A program made the translations under genes and the position numbers. Of a stretch of DNA of 64,000 bases, positions 43,842-55,735 are shown one piece after another (the first letter of the stretch is position 1; every line of letters starts with the position of its first letter). The stretch lies in NCBI RefSeq assembly GCF_027943255.1, contig NC_072897.1, positions 38,910,044 through 38,974,043 on the forward strand. The letters run 5' to 3'. Origin of the DNA: Anastrepha obliqua (lineage: Eukaryota > Arthropoda > Insecta > Diptera > Tephritidae). Under the pieces are notes generated by a model. That model was given only the letters and a program-made list of their open reading frames with translations, was not told the origin of the DNA and searched no databases.

Positions 43842-44039
43842 GAGAGCAATAGCCTGAATTATGAAAATTTAGCATCAGTGGATTAGAATTTGTTGGTGAT
43901 TAGAAGCAAAGAATTTTAGGTAGCTTTTTAATATGACCATATTTGAAATTTTTCCTGTATGTATGGTGCTCTGTAAAACTTTGTTGAATTCCCTTCAACC
44001 AAATCAGAATCCTCTATAAAAAACGTTTCATTACCAGGT
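43842..44039. other. Unassigned spacer
   Basis: No coding or repeat assignment. It lies between the putative LTR and the dispersed repeat copy C. Confidence 0.4.
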
Positions 44040-44590
44040 ACACAGGAAGATGGCACATGCAAATTTAAATATGTGAATTTATATACATATGCGCTTATAC
44101 ATATGCCTGTGTGTATGTATGTATTCTTACAACAGCAAAAAATATTAGGATAAAACGTCTCAAGAAATCCAGCGCACATTCATAGACACATCATTCATAG
44201 GCTGCTGCTGTCGAGCATTTAGAAGACATATTTACATACATTGTATAGGGGTGCAAACATATGCATATACGGAGCCGCGACCATTCGACTTGACAAAAAT
44301 TCACGATTCAACAAATATTGGCAAACATTTCTGTAAGAAATATTCCAGTATTGATTATTTTGTTTTGATTTCTTCTTAGAAGTAAATTTTTGTCATCGTT
44401 GAGAAAAATTGGCATATGGTTGGCTTCGTTTTATGAATGAAAATACTTTGCTCATAGAAATATGAGCTCGTACTTATCAATGAATTGGTTTTTGTTGTGC
44501 TGTACAATAGTTGAAACTGTTCAGCGCCATGGCAACTAAAATCATGGCTGCTACGGTCAGAGAACGTTAATGTATAGATAAGTCTCACGA
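44040..44590 (-). repeat. Interspersed MITE-like repeat, copy C
   Basis: On the minus strand it shares blocks with the copies at 8330-9075 and 53320-54084: catggcgctgaacag, atgagcaaagtatttt-like, cgaatggtcgcggctccg. It is more diverged than the 53 kb and 56 kb copies. Confidence 0.6.
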
Positions 44591-45127
44591 GCTACGAATA
44601 GTGTGAATTGTCAAAAATGAAGTCTACCCGCGAAAACTTTTTCACCTCGCCCAACTCGACAGCGGGGAAGTTTTTAGCAGAGATGATTACACACGGTAGG
44701 CAGGAAGCATCGATAGGTTGCACAAAAATGTCGACAAAAACTGCAAGCTGGGTTGTATTTGTTGATGATTATAGGTGCAAAATCCGTTGGAATTGAAATC
44801 CCACCTGCTCCTTTTCAAAAGTTATTCATATTTTTATATTTCAGGTTGGGACAATTTGGAATCAATATCAAAAGTATAATCTCGTTTGAATTTGTATTAT
44901 GCAAGAGAATAATAAATAATCTTACGTAAGTTTTTAGCCGATTTTAATCGTTTCCAAGGTACACCACGTGGAGGTAACTTACTTTGTACCTTTTTTTCTA
45001 TTTTTTTTATGTTTTTTCAGTTTTTTTGTTTTTTTAGATTTTTTTTTATTTTTTTATTTTTAGATATTAAGATGCGTTACTATTTCTGTATATATTATTT
45101 AGAATTTGTGAACTTAAGTTTGTAAAT

Positions 45128-47372
45128 TTAAACATGCTGTGATGAATATGTAACGACAGCTTTCTTTAAGCGACTTATAAAAGATGGTTCATCTAGCAAA
45201 TTTATTTTAAATCTATTCCAATATTTATTGAACTCGCAATGAACTGACTCTCCAGCCTGCTCGGACCATAAACCTAAGCCATCATTATTCAAGAATATGA
45301 TTGCTTCCTCCAAATGCTCCAGGATAATATGAATTTTTAGTGTTTGAGAAATTTCAGTACTTTTTAAGGCTTCACGGAGTTCTTTTAAATTTTTGTTAAA
45401 GTCAGTAAGATAAGCTTTTTTGGCAGCAAAGCACTTTTCAACAATTTTATTCATAGCTTTAAATGCAGCAATATAAGGCTGTAAACGAAATGGTCCTGCA
45501 AGCTCGTAAATTTCAGGATCCTGCAATTTATCGGCCTCTTTAAGTAATTTTCGACATTGATTGCCTTCAAACATATCTCCTTGATAGCTCTTATGAGATA
45601 TACCTAATTTATTCGGCCACAATAACGCTCTATATTTTCCAATTTCCTCAATTTTAACTATACCGTCCCAGAAAAGATGGTTGACAAACCCTTGTAATAG
45701 GTGTAGTTCAGGAGGAATGCACTTCTGAAGTACGTACAAGTTATCATCTTCAGTAGTGCCGTATTCAATGAATAAAGGGTGATTTACTGTACTGCGACAT
45801 TCTTTAGACTTTTTTTGTCATTACCCAAGCTCTTGAATTTAAAGTAGTCATCTTTTAAATGCTTGTAGGTCTTTAAATCAAGATTTTTGTCATCACTGCT
45901 TATATAATTTTCCTCAATCATTTTATTATAACTTTTTAATTCATTTAATGTGACGAAGCAATAAGGGCAAGGGTAGAAAGCCGTTTCAGTTTGCTGCCCA
46001 TTGACCAATAGAACGAGCTTTAAATCTCCAACAAATTTAAATGGTATCTCATTGAGTTTCGTCAATTCAACCAAAATTTTAAAATTATCATAGGTCTCTT
46101 TAATCCGAGGCACTATGCCTAATAAAAGCAATTTAAATACACTAGTCAACTTACGTTTATTTGCCATACTTCCACCAGTAGAGTAAGTTGAAACATTTTT
46201 ACTTTTATCCAAGTCATTTTCTTTCAAGTCGTCTTCTGGAATTGATATTGAAAGAGAAACTTTGAAGAAATCTTGTCCTCCATCTGCCATTACTTTTATT
46301 TTTGATTGTTCAATATGTTCAATGTTTCGATTTTCAAAGACAAAGTCTACGAGTTCTGATGCAGTAGCATACACAACTGGTCTCTGTTTAATACCTGTTT
46401 CGAATTCGTAGAAACCTTCTTTATAAATGTGTTCCAGGATATTAGATTTTTCATACAAATGTTGATTGTAATTCTTGGGAACTGAGTTTCTACCAGCAGA
46501 ACTACGAATGAAGTTAGTCAATTTTTTCATATCATTTGTAGACGATCCAGTATTAGCTTGGAAATTGTCTAATCTTTCGGCAGAAAATCTTAATTCTTTT
46601 TCTTTTTTTTTATTAACAGTTACCCGAACCTTCGATCCCAGAGTATTTAACACGAGCTCATCTTTATCTTCGTTATCATTGTTTGATATTTTTTTTTTTT
46701 CAAAATTTTAGTTATTATTTGGTTCTGCTGTTTCTCGGGTAACTTTTGTACTATATTCAAAACATTCTTACGAGCATTAGAAGTAGAAGGACCTCTGCAA
46801 GAATGTGATATGCCTTTACCTATTTGTTGAAAACAACTGTTACATAACTCAGTAGAAGTTCTCGGTTTAGTTGCCTTTGCCTCATTTTTAGAAAGTAAAT
46901 CTTTTTGTTGCGAAGTATCATCAAAACACTTATTTACGTCAATGTTTGTAGAGAAATCCCTAATTTGACCTCTACCTTTTTTTTGTTTCTTATGACTCGT
47001 AACTCGTGCTGTTAGACAGATGTAACAATTACAGCCCAGCGTTCTTGTTTCTTTTGATAATTTAAGATCCTCGTAATTGGGCATAGTTGGACAAGGTCTT
47101 TTGAAAATATCATTTCAATATTCATTTACAGTTAGTCGGCAAGAGCTACATAAACTTTTTGGGAATTTACTATTATAAATATTAAATTCACCATTAATGT
47201 GCTTTTTTATAACTTCAATATGTTTTTCAGATAGCAAGAAATGATGGGAAGGTTTATTTTGGAAAATAATTTTTTTCCCACAAAGAGCGCATACTTTTGT
47301 GTGATTTTCTTCATGATCGCATTTATAAAGCGGATGCTGACTATTCATCCGACTATTCAGCTGACTATTCAT
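45128..47372 (-). pseudogene. DDE-type transposase of the CACGG-ended element
   Basis: About 750 residues reading from 47372 down. The N-terminus has zinc-ligand clusters (CALCGKK, CSSCRLTV, CNCYICLTARV, CNSCFQQIGKGISHSC). The core has VMADGGQDFFKVSLSI (candidate first D), FKFVGDLKLVLLVNG followed by FYPCPYC (candidate second D and zinc pair) and GLGLWSEQAGESVH (candidate E). An in-frame TGA at 47115-47117 and one-base shifts at the A10 run near 46700 and near 45790 interrupt it. I know this family as repeat-encoded proteins of uncertain name. Its role as transposase is inferred from its position between the terminal repeats. Confidence 0.75.
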
Positions 47373-47467
47373 TATTAATTAATCTTCTCATATAAGAATT
47401 TCTAAAACTAGAAAATACATTTGCCAGAAAACTCTAATATTAATAGTTTAAACTGTACTTTTTTATT

Positions 47468-48595
47468 GCGGGAAGCAGTGTTGCCAGAACCAATCGCAGC
47501 AGCGTACTAAAGCGATGATCAAAAAAGTAATAGATTGCTGTACTCCGTAATAGGAGTCTAAGCAAAATTAAAAAAAAAAACATTTTTCTAATAGCGGTCG
47601 CCATTTTTCTAATAGCGGCGGACAATGGCAAACCTCCGAGTGTATTTCAGCCATGAAAAAGCTCCTCATCAAAAATATCTGCCGTTCGGAGTCGGCTTGA
47701 AACTGTAGGTCCCTCCATTTGTGGAACAACATCAAGACTCACACCACAAATAGGAAAAGGAGCTCGGCCAAACACCTAACAGAAGTCTAATTTTCGTTTA
47801 ATAATAAATCTGCAAGACAAAATACGGATTATTTCTTATACATACATGTATATATTATTTTATATTAAATTCTTGTTCATGGTCCATTAAAAAAATAATC
47901 CGCAATTATTTCACGTGAGGAAATGTTCAGAAACAGTCACCTTTCCATACTGATGTATCAACAGGATTTCATTGACTAAAACGAAAACAAAACACTCACT
48001 ATCACACTGACATGCTCATCACAGTGACAATTCTCGAACTGAATAAACTTCTAACAAAGCAGTAAAGCTCATTCAGAAAGGCAGAGTCAAATAAACATCA
48101 TAACACAGTCAGTAACACAGGATATCACTAATTAACATATATTCTTCCAACATTAGCGGGTTTAATATTTTAAGCCTTTATGGCCAATGCGCACGTTGCA
48201 AGTTGTTATACATATTCAAAATTGGCGATGTGCAGTAGCGGAGAAATTATTGTCAAAAGGGCGAATGAAACAAAAATATCTCCAGACATACATATGTCCT
48301 TTTAGTATACATCATGTTTACTTTTATGGCTGCTGCTCGCCCTCTCTCGTTAACAATGGGACTGACATACATAAGCAGCGATGGATAAAGAAGGTTTCCC
48401 AATACGTCTTTTATAAAACATTTTTTTCAAAATTTGGCTGAAATTGTAATTTAAAACATGAAAATTTTTTTTCCTGTTTCCTCTTAGAATTGGAAATTGT
48501 AATAGATTTCATATGAAGTGTAATAGCGTAATAAACTGAGAACAAATGTAATAGATCTATTACAATTGTAATAGACTGGCAACACTGGCGGGAAG
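47468..48595. mobile_element. hAT-type MITE with 8-bp target duplication
   Basis: GCGGGAAG flanks (47468-47475, 48588-48595) a 1112 bp element with ends CAGTGTTGCCAG and CTGGCAACACTG. Subterminal gtaatagat-type repeats occur near both ends. Inside, 47625-47785 holds a dispersed-repeat-like stretch (aacctccgagtgtatttcag ... gagctcggccaaacacc). No transposase. It is nested in the 5' region of the CACGG-ended element. Confidence 0.88.
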
Positions 48596-48916
48596 CACTC
48601 GACTGCTCTCTGCCACCTAGCGGTATTTATCGTAACTATTATATATAATATAGCTACATAATATTGATATACGTATTATATACCATGTATTGAGTATACA
48701 ACACTTTTACATATCTATTTAGAAAATAACTTTTGATATTTATTCCAAATTGTCCCAACCTGAAATATAAAAATATGAATAACTTTTGAAAAGGAGCAGG
48801 TGGGATTTCAATTCCAACGGATTTTGCACCTATAATCATCAACAAATACAACCCAGCTTGCAGTTTTTGTCGACATTTTTGTGCAACCTATCGATGCTTC
48901 CTGCCTACCGTGTACA

Positions 48917-49106
48917 GAGAATTCTCTCTTTACTATGTTGGCTCTGCAAAGTTTGCTTTTGCCTCTATAGAAAATCAAATTGACTAATGCCCGACCGCAT
49001 TTCTATGTTTCTGTGCTTTTCTATGCCAAACGAAATTGCGTTTAGTAAGCTTAAAATTTTGCACAGAACCTGCCAGTGTTTTGGTATATTATTCTAATAT
49101 TTGTGT
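48917..49106 (+). repeat. Left part of a tandem repeat split by hAT-2
   Basis: Blocks gtttagtaagcttaaaa, ccagtgttttg and ttattctaatatttgtgtat recur at 52755-52810. The continuation beyond the hAT (gtgcaatgtggatataaaac) recurs at 52845-52870. This is a tandem unit of about 150-190 bp. Confidence 0.6.
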
Positions 49107-49370
49107 ATATAAATCAGGGTTGGGCCTGTAAACTGTTTACATTGTTTACAGCAATTGTTTACATGTAAACAATGTAATTGTTTACAAGCTAATTGTTTAC
49201 GTAAACAATTCATTTTTGTAAACAATTCATTTTTTTTTTTGCTTTTTTTTATGAGTCAGAAACAATCTACTACAAATTAAGCATTTTCACTATTTTTCAA
49301 ACAGTTTTCCAAGCTTGTAATAAAAATAATAAAAAAATACGCTTTAATATTTAGTACTTTAATATTTTTA

Positions 49371-50460
49371 TTAATTTTTACTGTCCGATTCTTCATTGAT
49401 TTGGTCAATTTTCATTTGATAATAAATAAAAAGTAGCTTTTTGGACCTTGCAAACGAGAGTCTGTTCCTCAAATCTGAATGAATAAAATTCCAATTCGAA
49501 AATAAGCGTTCAATTTGCGCTGAAGAGGCGGGTATATTGAATAATTTCAAAGCTGTTTCTGCCATATGTGGATATTTTAGCGATGCCATTCTCCAATATA
49601 AAACGGGCATCTTCCCTCGAGTTTTTTGACTGTAATACGCTGAAGTAGGATCTTCTGTTCAGAAATAGGTCAAGCGCCTGCAAAGCTTCTCCACTTATAG
49701 TATTAAAAAGGAAATCCGTTACATTTGCAGTTTTATCAGGATTTGAATTACTTGCCGTGTTCTTCCACCCATCAATCAATAGCACTGAATTGCGCTCAAC
49801 ATCATTTTTTGTGGATTGTATTTGTTTGTTATACTCCTTGTCTAGCAGAGTGGTTGAAAGTGCTTTTCTGCCAGGCATTTTAGGCTCATAGCAGGCCTGA
49901 GCTTGACCACAACAGCCCTGAAATGCACAGAATCAACCGTATTAAACGATATGTTGCAGCCGTAAAAGAACCTTGAGAGCAGCGAATTGATTTCGTCCTC
50001 ATTCTTCGCAGTCATATTGTCCATATAACTTTTAATGCCACTTTGTTTTTTCTTTTTCTGCTTTTCACAAGGTTCTTTAAAACATATCGCATTACTTTAG
50101 GACCTTGATGAAGGTGTTGTTGGAGTTGTTGAAGGCTGCGATTCTGATGATATGATATCAAATAAAATATTATCTGCATCAATAAGGGTGCTACTTGCTG
50201 ACACGTCCATTACTGAATATGCGGAATCATTTAATCCCATTGCGCTGGTGTCGATTTCGTCCACTTCTAGAATTATAGTTTCATCAGTATTCTTTTTCTG
50301 TGAGCATCGTTTTCTAAAAGTGATAGGTTGTTCACTGTACGCGCGTATAAGATTTTAATATAATTACACTTACCTATGCTATACCAGTCGATCTGTTGCA
50401 ATGTTTGTCAATGTTTGGCCACAAAACAAACACTGGGCTAAGTATTTTCTGCCATTTTTA
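49371..50460 (-). pseudogene. hAT-2 transposase, deleted
   Basis: On the minus strand from 50460: a BED-type finger start (KYLAQCLFCGQTLTNIATDR), a stop, a possible very short intron (GTAAGT at 50373), then RCSQKKNTDETIILEVDEID, AKNEDEINSLLSRFFYG and LLDKEYNKQIQSTKNDVERN with the LLIDGWKNTASNSN block (DUF659-like, first catalytic aspartate). A large internal deletion joins this to a middle piece (LQALDLFLNRRSYFSV) and, after a shift near 49600, the hAT dimerisation domain (YPHMAETALKLFNIPASSAQ, ERLFSNWNFIHSDLRNRLSF), stop at 49371. Deletion, stop and shifts make it dead. Confidence 0.8.
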
Positions 50461-51620
50461 ACACACTTTTATTAGGTCGGGTTGTATGTAGGTATGTATG
50501 TATGTATGCATGTAACGGAATCTTTGAGCTTAATTTTCACTGGCTTCTAAAAATCTGATCGACTTGAAATTTTGCACACCTATCAAGGACCGATGACAAT
50601 GCAATAATTTGATAAAAGTTTTCCATTATCCTTATTAGGATTGCCAGGATTAATATTTTCTTTTTTTACCTGTGGGCAAAAAGTAAGGTGAATTTGGTTG
50701 TAAAATGAAAAATCTCTTTTAACACACTTTTATTAGGTCGGGTTGTATGTATGTATGTATGTATGTATGCATGTAACGGAATCTTTGAGCTTAATTTTCA
50801 CTGGCTTCTAAAAATCTGATCGACTTGAAATTTTGCACACCTATCAAGGACCGATGACAATGCAATAATTTGATAAAAGTTTTCCATTATCCTCATTAGG
50901 ATTGCCAGGATTAATATTTTCTTTTTTTACCTGTGGGCAAAAAGTAAGGTGAATTTGGTTGTAAAATGGAAAATCTTTTTTAACACACTTTTATTAGGTC
51001 GGGTTGTATGTATGTATGTATGTATGTATGTATGTATGGATGTGTGTATGTAGTTATGTATGTATGTATGTATGTATGTATGTATGTATGTATGTATGTA
51101 TGTATGTATGCATGTAACGGAATCTTTGAGTTTAATTTTCACTGGCTTCTAAAAATCTGATCGACTTGAAATTTTGCACACCTATCAAGGACCGATGACA
51201 ATGCAATAATTTGATAAAAGTTTTCCATTATCCTTATTAGGATTGCCAGGATTAATATTTTCTTTTTTTACCTGTGGGCAAAAAGTAAGGTGAATTTGGT
51301 TGTAAAATGAAAAATCTTTTTTTAACACACTTTTATTAGGTCGGGTTGTATGTATGTATGTATGTATGTATGTATGTATGTATATATGTATGTATGTATG
51401 TATGTAACGGAATCGTTGAGCTTAATTTTCACTGGCTTCTAAAAATCTGATCGACTTGAAATTTTGCACACCTATCAAGGACCGATGACAATGCAATAAT
51501 TTTATAAAAGTTTTCCATTATCCTTATTAGGATTGCCAGGATTAATATTTTCTTTTTTTTACCTGTGGGCAAAAAGTAAGGTGAATTTGGTTGTAAAATG
51601 AAAAATCTTTTTTTATTCTT
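50459..51620. repeat. Minisatellite of 260-340 bp units with variable (TATG)n
   Basis: Four units start with aacacacttttattaggtcg (about 50459, 50721, 50983, 51325). Each has a TATG run of very different length (longest in unit 3, about 51007-51110), then ggaatctttgagcttaattt, cgacttgaaattttgcacac and ggattgccaggattaatatt. Units are nearly identical outside the TATG runs. Confidence 0.9.
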
Positions 51621-51789
51621 GTAAATCAGTTTCTCAGGCTCCCTCCACGAAATAAGTTCTTAATCCCGATTACTTCTTTATCACGGCCGATAACTGCATA
51701 GCTTTAGACTCACAGTCGATAAGAAAGGAATTAAATATAACACGAATATATCGAATCATTTATTCACTGACTGCAATGATAACAATAAT

Positions 51790-52375
51790 TTTCATTCAAA
51801 ATAAACAAAAAATAGTTTAAAGAAACTAAAAAACACGCTTTTTTGCTAATCGAACTAAAAAGTAGAAAATAAAAAATAGTTTAAAAAAACTAAAAAACAC
51901 GCTTTTATTGCTAATCGAACTAAAAAGTAGAAAATAAATTTTAATGACAAAGAGACCTATAATGAAGTAATAGCAAATCGAACGATCAGTCATAATCAAC
52001 TACCTCAGAACAGAATTATAACAAAAATTAAGATACACACAGAGTAATTCAAATTAGAGTTAAAAGCGTGGGATGCTTGATATAGTAAATATTACAATCA
52101 TTCTATTGGCAACTACCTATGTGCAGAGGGTTATGAAAGTGAAGCAAAATGCATCCCACGCTTTTAACTCTAATTTGAATTACTCTATTTGTATCTTAAT
52201 TTTTGTTATAATTCTGTTCTGAGGTAGTTGACTATGACTGATCGTTCGATTTGCTATTACTTCATTATAGGTCTCTTTGCCATTAAAATTTATTTTCTAC
52301 TTTTTAGTTCGATTAGCAATAAAAGCGTGTTTTTTAGTTTTTTTAAACTATTTTTTATTTATTTGTTTGTAGTTA
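51790..52375. repeat. Foldback: ~210-bp inverted arms with 74-bp loop
   Basis: Left arm 51867-52076 and right arm 52151-52360 are nearly perfect reverse complements (from aaaacacgcttttattgc to ttaaaagcgtgggatgc), loop 52077-52150. The outer 70 bp of the left arm is additionally duplicated in tandem (about 51795-51866). A 62-bp piece of the arm recurs at 56216-56277. Confidence 0.9.
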
Positions 52376-52669
52376 AGATTTTTCCAAATTGTCCTTGGTG
52401 GTGCACCACTCATTTTTCAACATAAGACGACGAGTTAGAATAAATAAATAAATGTGCAGAATTCTGACCTGTCAGTCATTTTGTTATCGATAAAGGTCAC
52501 AGTACCATCTGTGTTCAACAAACGATCTGTTTGACTTGATAGTTTACAATATAAGTTGAAATGACATATGCTGGTAAACGTTTACAATTGTTAACATTAT
52601 TTACAATTGCTTACAATGTAAGTGTAAACAATCGAAAAAATGTTGTAAACGCCCAACCCTGATATAAAT

Positions 52670-52990
52670 ATAAGAAGTGTATTGCGAATGCATGTGCAAT
52701 GTGGATATAAAACGAAATTATATGTTTATGTGTTTATTCCTTTATTTACTAGCGTTTTAGTAAACTTAAAACTACTACCAGTGTTTTGTAAAATTATTCT
52801 AATATTTGTGCATATAATGATAAGAAATCTTCCATGAACGCTTGTGCAATGTGGGTAGAAAATGAAATTGTCTAAATGCCGACGGCATTTTGCAGCCATT
52901 TGAATGTGTTTAATTTCTATGTTTATGTGTTTATTCTTTGATTATTATATTGATATTTATAAAATATAAATAAACGGGAAAATTATATCT
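52670..52990 (+). repeat. Right part of split tandem repeat and AT-rich spacer
   Basis: Continues the unit interrupted by hAT-2 and contains its second copy (52749-52880). The rest is AT-rich without coding signal. Confidence 0.55.
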
Positions 52991-52991
52991 C

Positions 52992-53968
52992 AGTATTTTT
53001 GTACAAAAAGAGAATGGGCATTGTTATACATTTGTTGGAAATAAAATAGACCGAATACGTCTTTACTTCTGTTCTGTAATTTTTCATCCACATCCTATTG
53101 CAGGAAGTATACAAGCATGGTTTGTATACAAGTATTGATATTTAAAATAAATAAGAGAAAAATTTTAACAAACCAATGATATCGTCTATATATATTTTAT
53201 AGGATAAAAAAGCATATTCGTATGTTAACGTAAGTATATTTGGATCAGTAACAAAATCTGTTTAAACTGTTTCTTATTACATATGTATGTACATATGTAA
53301 GCAATTAAGCCAAAGTTCAATGTACTGAAGCAACCATGACCTACCTCACGTATTGGCATATTGTTGTGACCGAATCCCTGTCTAACAAATGCAAAAACAA
53401 TTCTCATCTACATATGCACATACATATATGTATGTACCTATGCACACTTGCCCTATCATATGTACGTACATATTTGTATTCTCGACTCCCAGAAAAACCA
53501 TGCTTATTAGTATACACATATGCATGTACATAAAAGAGCACACACAAAACACATTCGCTTTATGCCTCTGCATGCGTATGTTTCCAAAGCTAAAATTATA
53601 AGCCTAGCGACTACAAAAACAAAACATTCATAGGGGCAAGCGTAGCGGTCATGGTTTTTTTAGTCGCAACGGCGCTGAAAAGTCCAAAATATTCTATAAC
53701 ACTAACAAAAATAAATTCATTCATAAGTTCTCTGCTCATATTTCTATGAGCAAAATGCTCTCATTCATAAAACAAACGCACTGAATGCGCTTGACTCGCC
53801 CATATGTCAATTTTTCTCAACGAGACAAAAATTTTATATCCAAGTTTGAAGAAATTACTGTCGACCATTCGAAAATAGTCCATATCGGAATATTTCTTAT
53901 AAAAATATTTCCCAATATTTAGTGAATTCAGAAATTTGGCCATATCGATTGGCCGCGGCACCGTACAT
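52992..53968 (+). repeat. Source copy of a 975-bp duplicated block
   Basis: Matches 56274-57248 (offset 3282) with only a few mismatches seen (e.g. 53651 region gcgtagcgg versus gcgtatcgg; 53809 atatgtcaa versus atatgccaa). It includes dispersed-repeat copy B. Confidence 0.93.
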
Positions 53969-54084
53969 TTGTATGCATCAATATACTCGTATGTATGTAT
54001 GTAAATACATACGTTTTCTAAAATCTCGACAGCCATAGCAAATTATAATATTTTTCCTGTGGCAAGTGCTCGCAGCCTCATATG
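53320..54084 (+). repeat. Interspersed MITE-like repeat, copy B
   Basis: Related to copies at 8330-9075 and 44040-44590. The Tc1-like element at 54087 is inserted in or next to its right edge. Confidence 0.65.
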
Positions 54085-55735
54085 TACAGTTAGTAACAGA
54101 AGTGAGTACACACCGGATACGTTTTCAATTTTCCCCCAATCGATTCCTTCAAACAACCTAAGTTATAGCAAAATTGCGTTTTACTTACATGAATGAAATA
54201 CAAAAATCATATTTAATCCAAATCATGACAAAATTTTAACAAGAAACAAAATTATAGCTCTTTATATTAAACTTTATAAAAATTCATGTCTCAAAAGTAA
54301 ATATACAGTTCATCATATTATTAATTTGTGAAATCAAAAACATAATTAAAATCAAATCCTAGTACGAGTATTTGGTATGATAACCATTAGACTTTACAAT
54401 CGCCTTAAGTCGTGATGGCATTGATTTCATCAAGTTTTCAGTTGCAGCTGGTGGTATTTTATTCCATTCCTCCTGAAGGACGTTTTTCAGTTGTTCCTTA
54501 TTTCTAATCGGATGTTTACGTATTTGCCGCTTTAAATGTTCGACTGGGTTGGTATCCGGGGACTGTGGCGGGGTTTTCAGCTGTTTTCGCACATTGTATA
54601 ACAGCCACTATCGTACAATGTTTGATGTGTGCTTGGGGTGATTATCCTGCTGGAAGATAAACGTTCCTCCAAGGCCCACTTTCGTAGCGCCTTCTTTTTA
54701 AATATTTTTCAAAATATTTAAGTAACCATATCGGTCCATAATATTTTCGATAAATACCAAGTTTCCAACCGGGTCGCATCCATACATCTCCAAACTATCA
54801 CAGAGCCCCCTCCATGCTTCACAGTGCCGGTCATATTTTTTGGATCCAATTCAGCGTTAACTTTTCTCCAAACGTTTTCACGGCCATCAGATCCACAGAT
54901 ACTAAACTTACACTCATCACAAAATATCACTTGGTTCCAAAACGTTTGGTCATATTTTACATGCTCTTTTCCAAATGAAATCCGTTTATTCCGATTGACT
55001 CTACTCACGAAGGAGTTTTTCCTAACACTGCGCCCATGATAACCAGCACTATGCAAAGCCCCGCGAATAGTTTGGGTGCTAAATTGTTTTCCAGTCTAAC
55101 TTTCAACTTCAGATTTCAATTTGGGGGCACTTATTTTGGGGTTTGTCCTGATTTTCCGTACGACTAAGCTTTTTTCTCTGGGGCGGCGGACGCCCACAAC
55201 GCTCTTTATTAGTGGTGCTTCCCCCACTTTTATATTTATTCACAATATTTTGAACTGTAGCAAAACTCCTATCTATCAAACGACCAATTTCTCGTAATGA
55301 TTTATGTTCCTTGTGATATTTTATAATCAGTTTTTTTAAATCATCAAAAAGCTCTTTTCCTTTTGGTGCCATTACTAGAAATGTCGCAAAAATTAATACA
55401 AAACGTACTTCCCTAAATTTGTATACTCACTTAAATTATTTCCTTTTAATAGCTTTAACTTTTTTAATCAATAGGTAAAAGTAAATGTTATGCTAACTGA
55501 ACAATCGTTTGTTGTATACTAACTTTTGTGACATAAATTTCGCTGGCATCAAAGACAAAGCAAAGGGTGGATAACGGTACCTATAATTTACAGCTAAATT
55601 AAGGCGCATATGTAAGCTTATCCCAGTATACAATTACCATGTGCAAACTATTTTGATTACATATTAAGGAAAGCGTTAACCTCAAACAATTCCATAAATC
55701 AGGCTCCTGTATACTTATTTGTGTTACTAACTGTA
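54085..55735 (-). mobile_element. Tc1-like transposon with TA target duplication
   Basis: TA at 54085-54086 and 55734-55735. Ends CAGTTAGTAACAGAAGTGAG and, inverted, CAGTTAGTAACACAAATAAG. 1647 bp with one transposase gene on the minus strand. Confidence 0.93.
54359..55372 (-). pseudogene. Tc1-like transposase, frameshifted
   Basis: Starts MAPKGKELFDDLKKLIIKYH with paired-like helix-turn-helix (SLREIGRLIDRSFATVQNIV) and the GRPPP hook. The reading breaks at 55109, resumes at 55056 (VSRVNRNKRISFGKEHVKYD, VIFCDECKFSICGSDGRENV with the first catalytic D, TGTVKHGGGSVIVWRCM), breaks at 54718, passes FIFQQDNHPKHTSN (second D) in another frame, and ends with SPDTNPVEHLKRQIRK (third acidic residue, E: a DD34E-type arrangement) at 54359. 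At least two frame changes; inactive. Confidence 0.9.

Larger units (their letters stand above)
44688..48916 (-). mobile_element. CACGG-ended transposon (CMC/Chapaev-like?), 4-bp target duplication
   Basis: Terminal inverted repeats of ~190 bp (44692-44880 and 48727-48912) begin CACGGTAGGCAGGAAGCATC. TACA flanks both sides (44688-44691 and 48913-48916). CAC-starting repeats with a 4-bp duplication fit the CMC superfamily, Chapaev type. The body has one transposase gene on the minus strand and a nested hAT-type MITE. Superfamily placement is inference from ends and duplication; the element limits are well supported. Confidence 0.85.
49107..52669 (-). mobile_element. hAT-2 transposon with perfect 8-bp target duplication
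   Basis: ATATAAAT at 49107-49114 and 52662-52669 flanks ends CAGGGTTGGGC (49115) and GCCCAACCCTG (ending 52661). Subterminal tgtttac/gtaaaca repeats are dense at both ends (49130-49230 and 52568-52650), the likely transposase-binding sites. It contains a broken transposase, a minisatellite (50459-51620) and a foldback (51867-52360). Confidence 0.95.

Noticed and set aside
44608..44796. 62-codon plus-strand frame crossing 44692 as a possible host gene
   Set aside because: It runs from unrelated flank into the terminal repeat of the CACGG-ended element, so the frame is accidental.
50927..51142. Minus-strand frame encoding an IHTYIHTY-type repeat protein
   Set aside because: Pure translation of the (TATG)n microsatellite; no evidence of coding.
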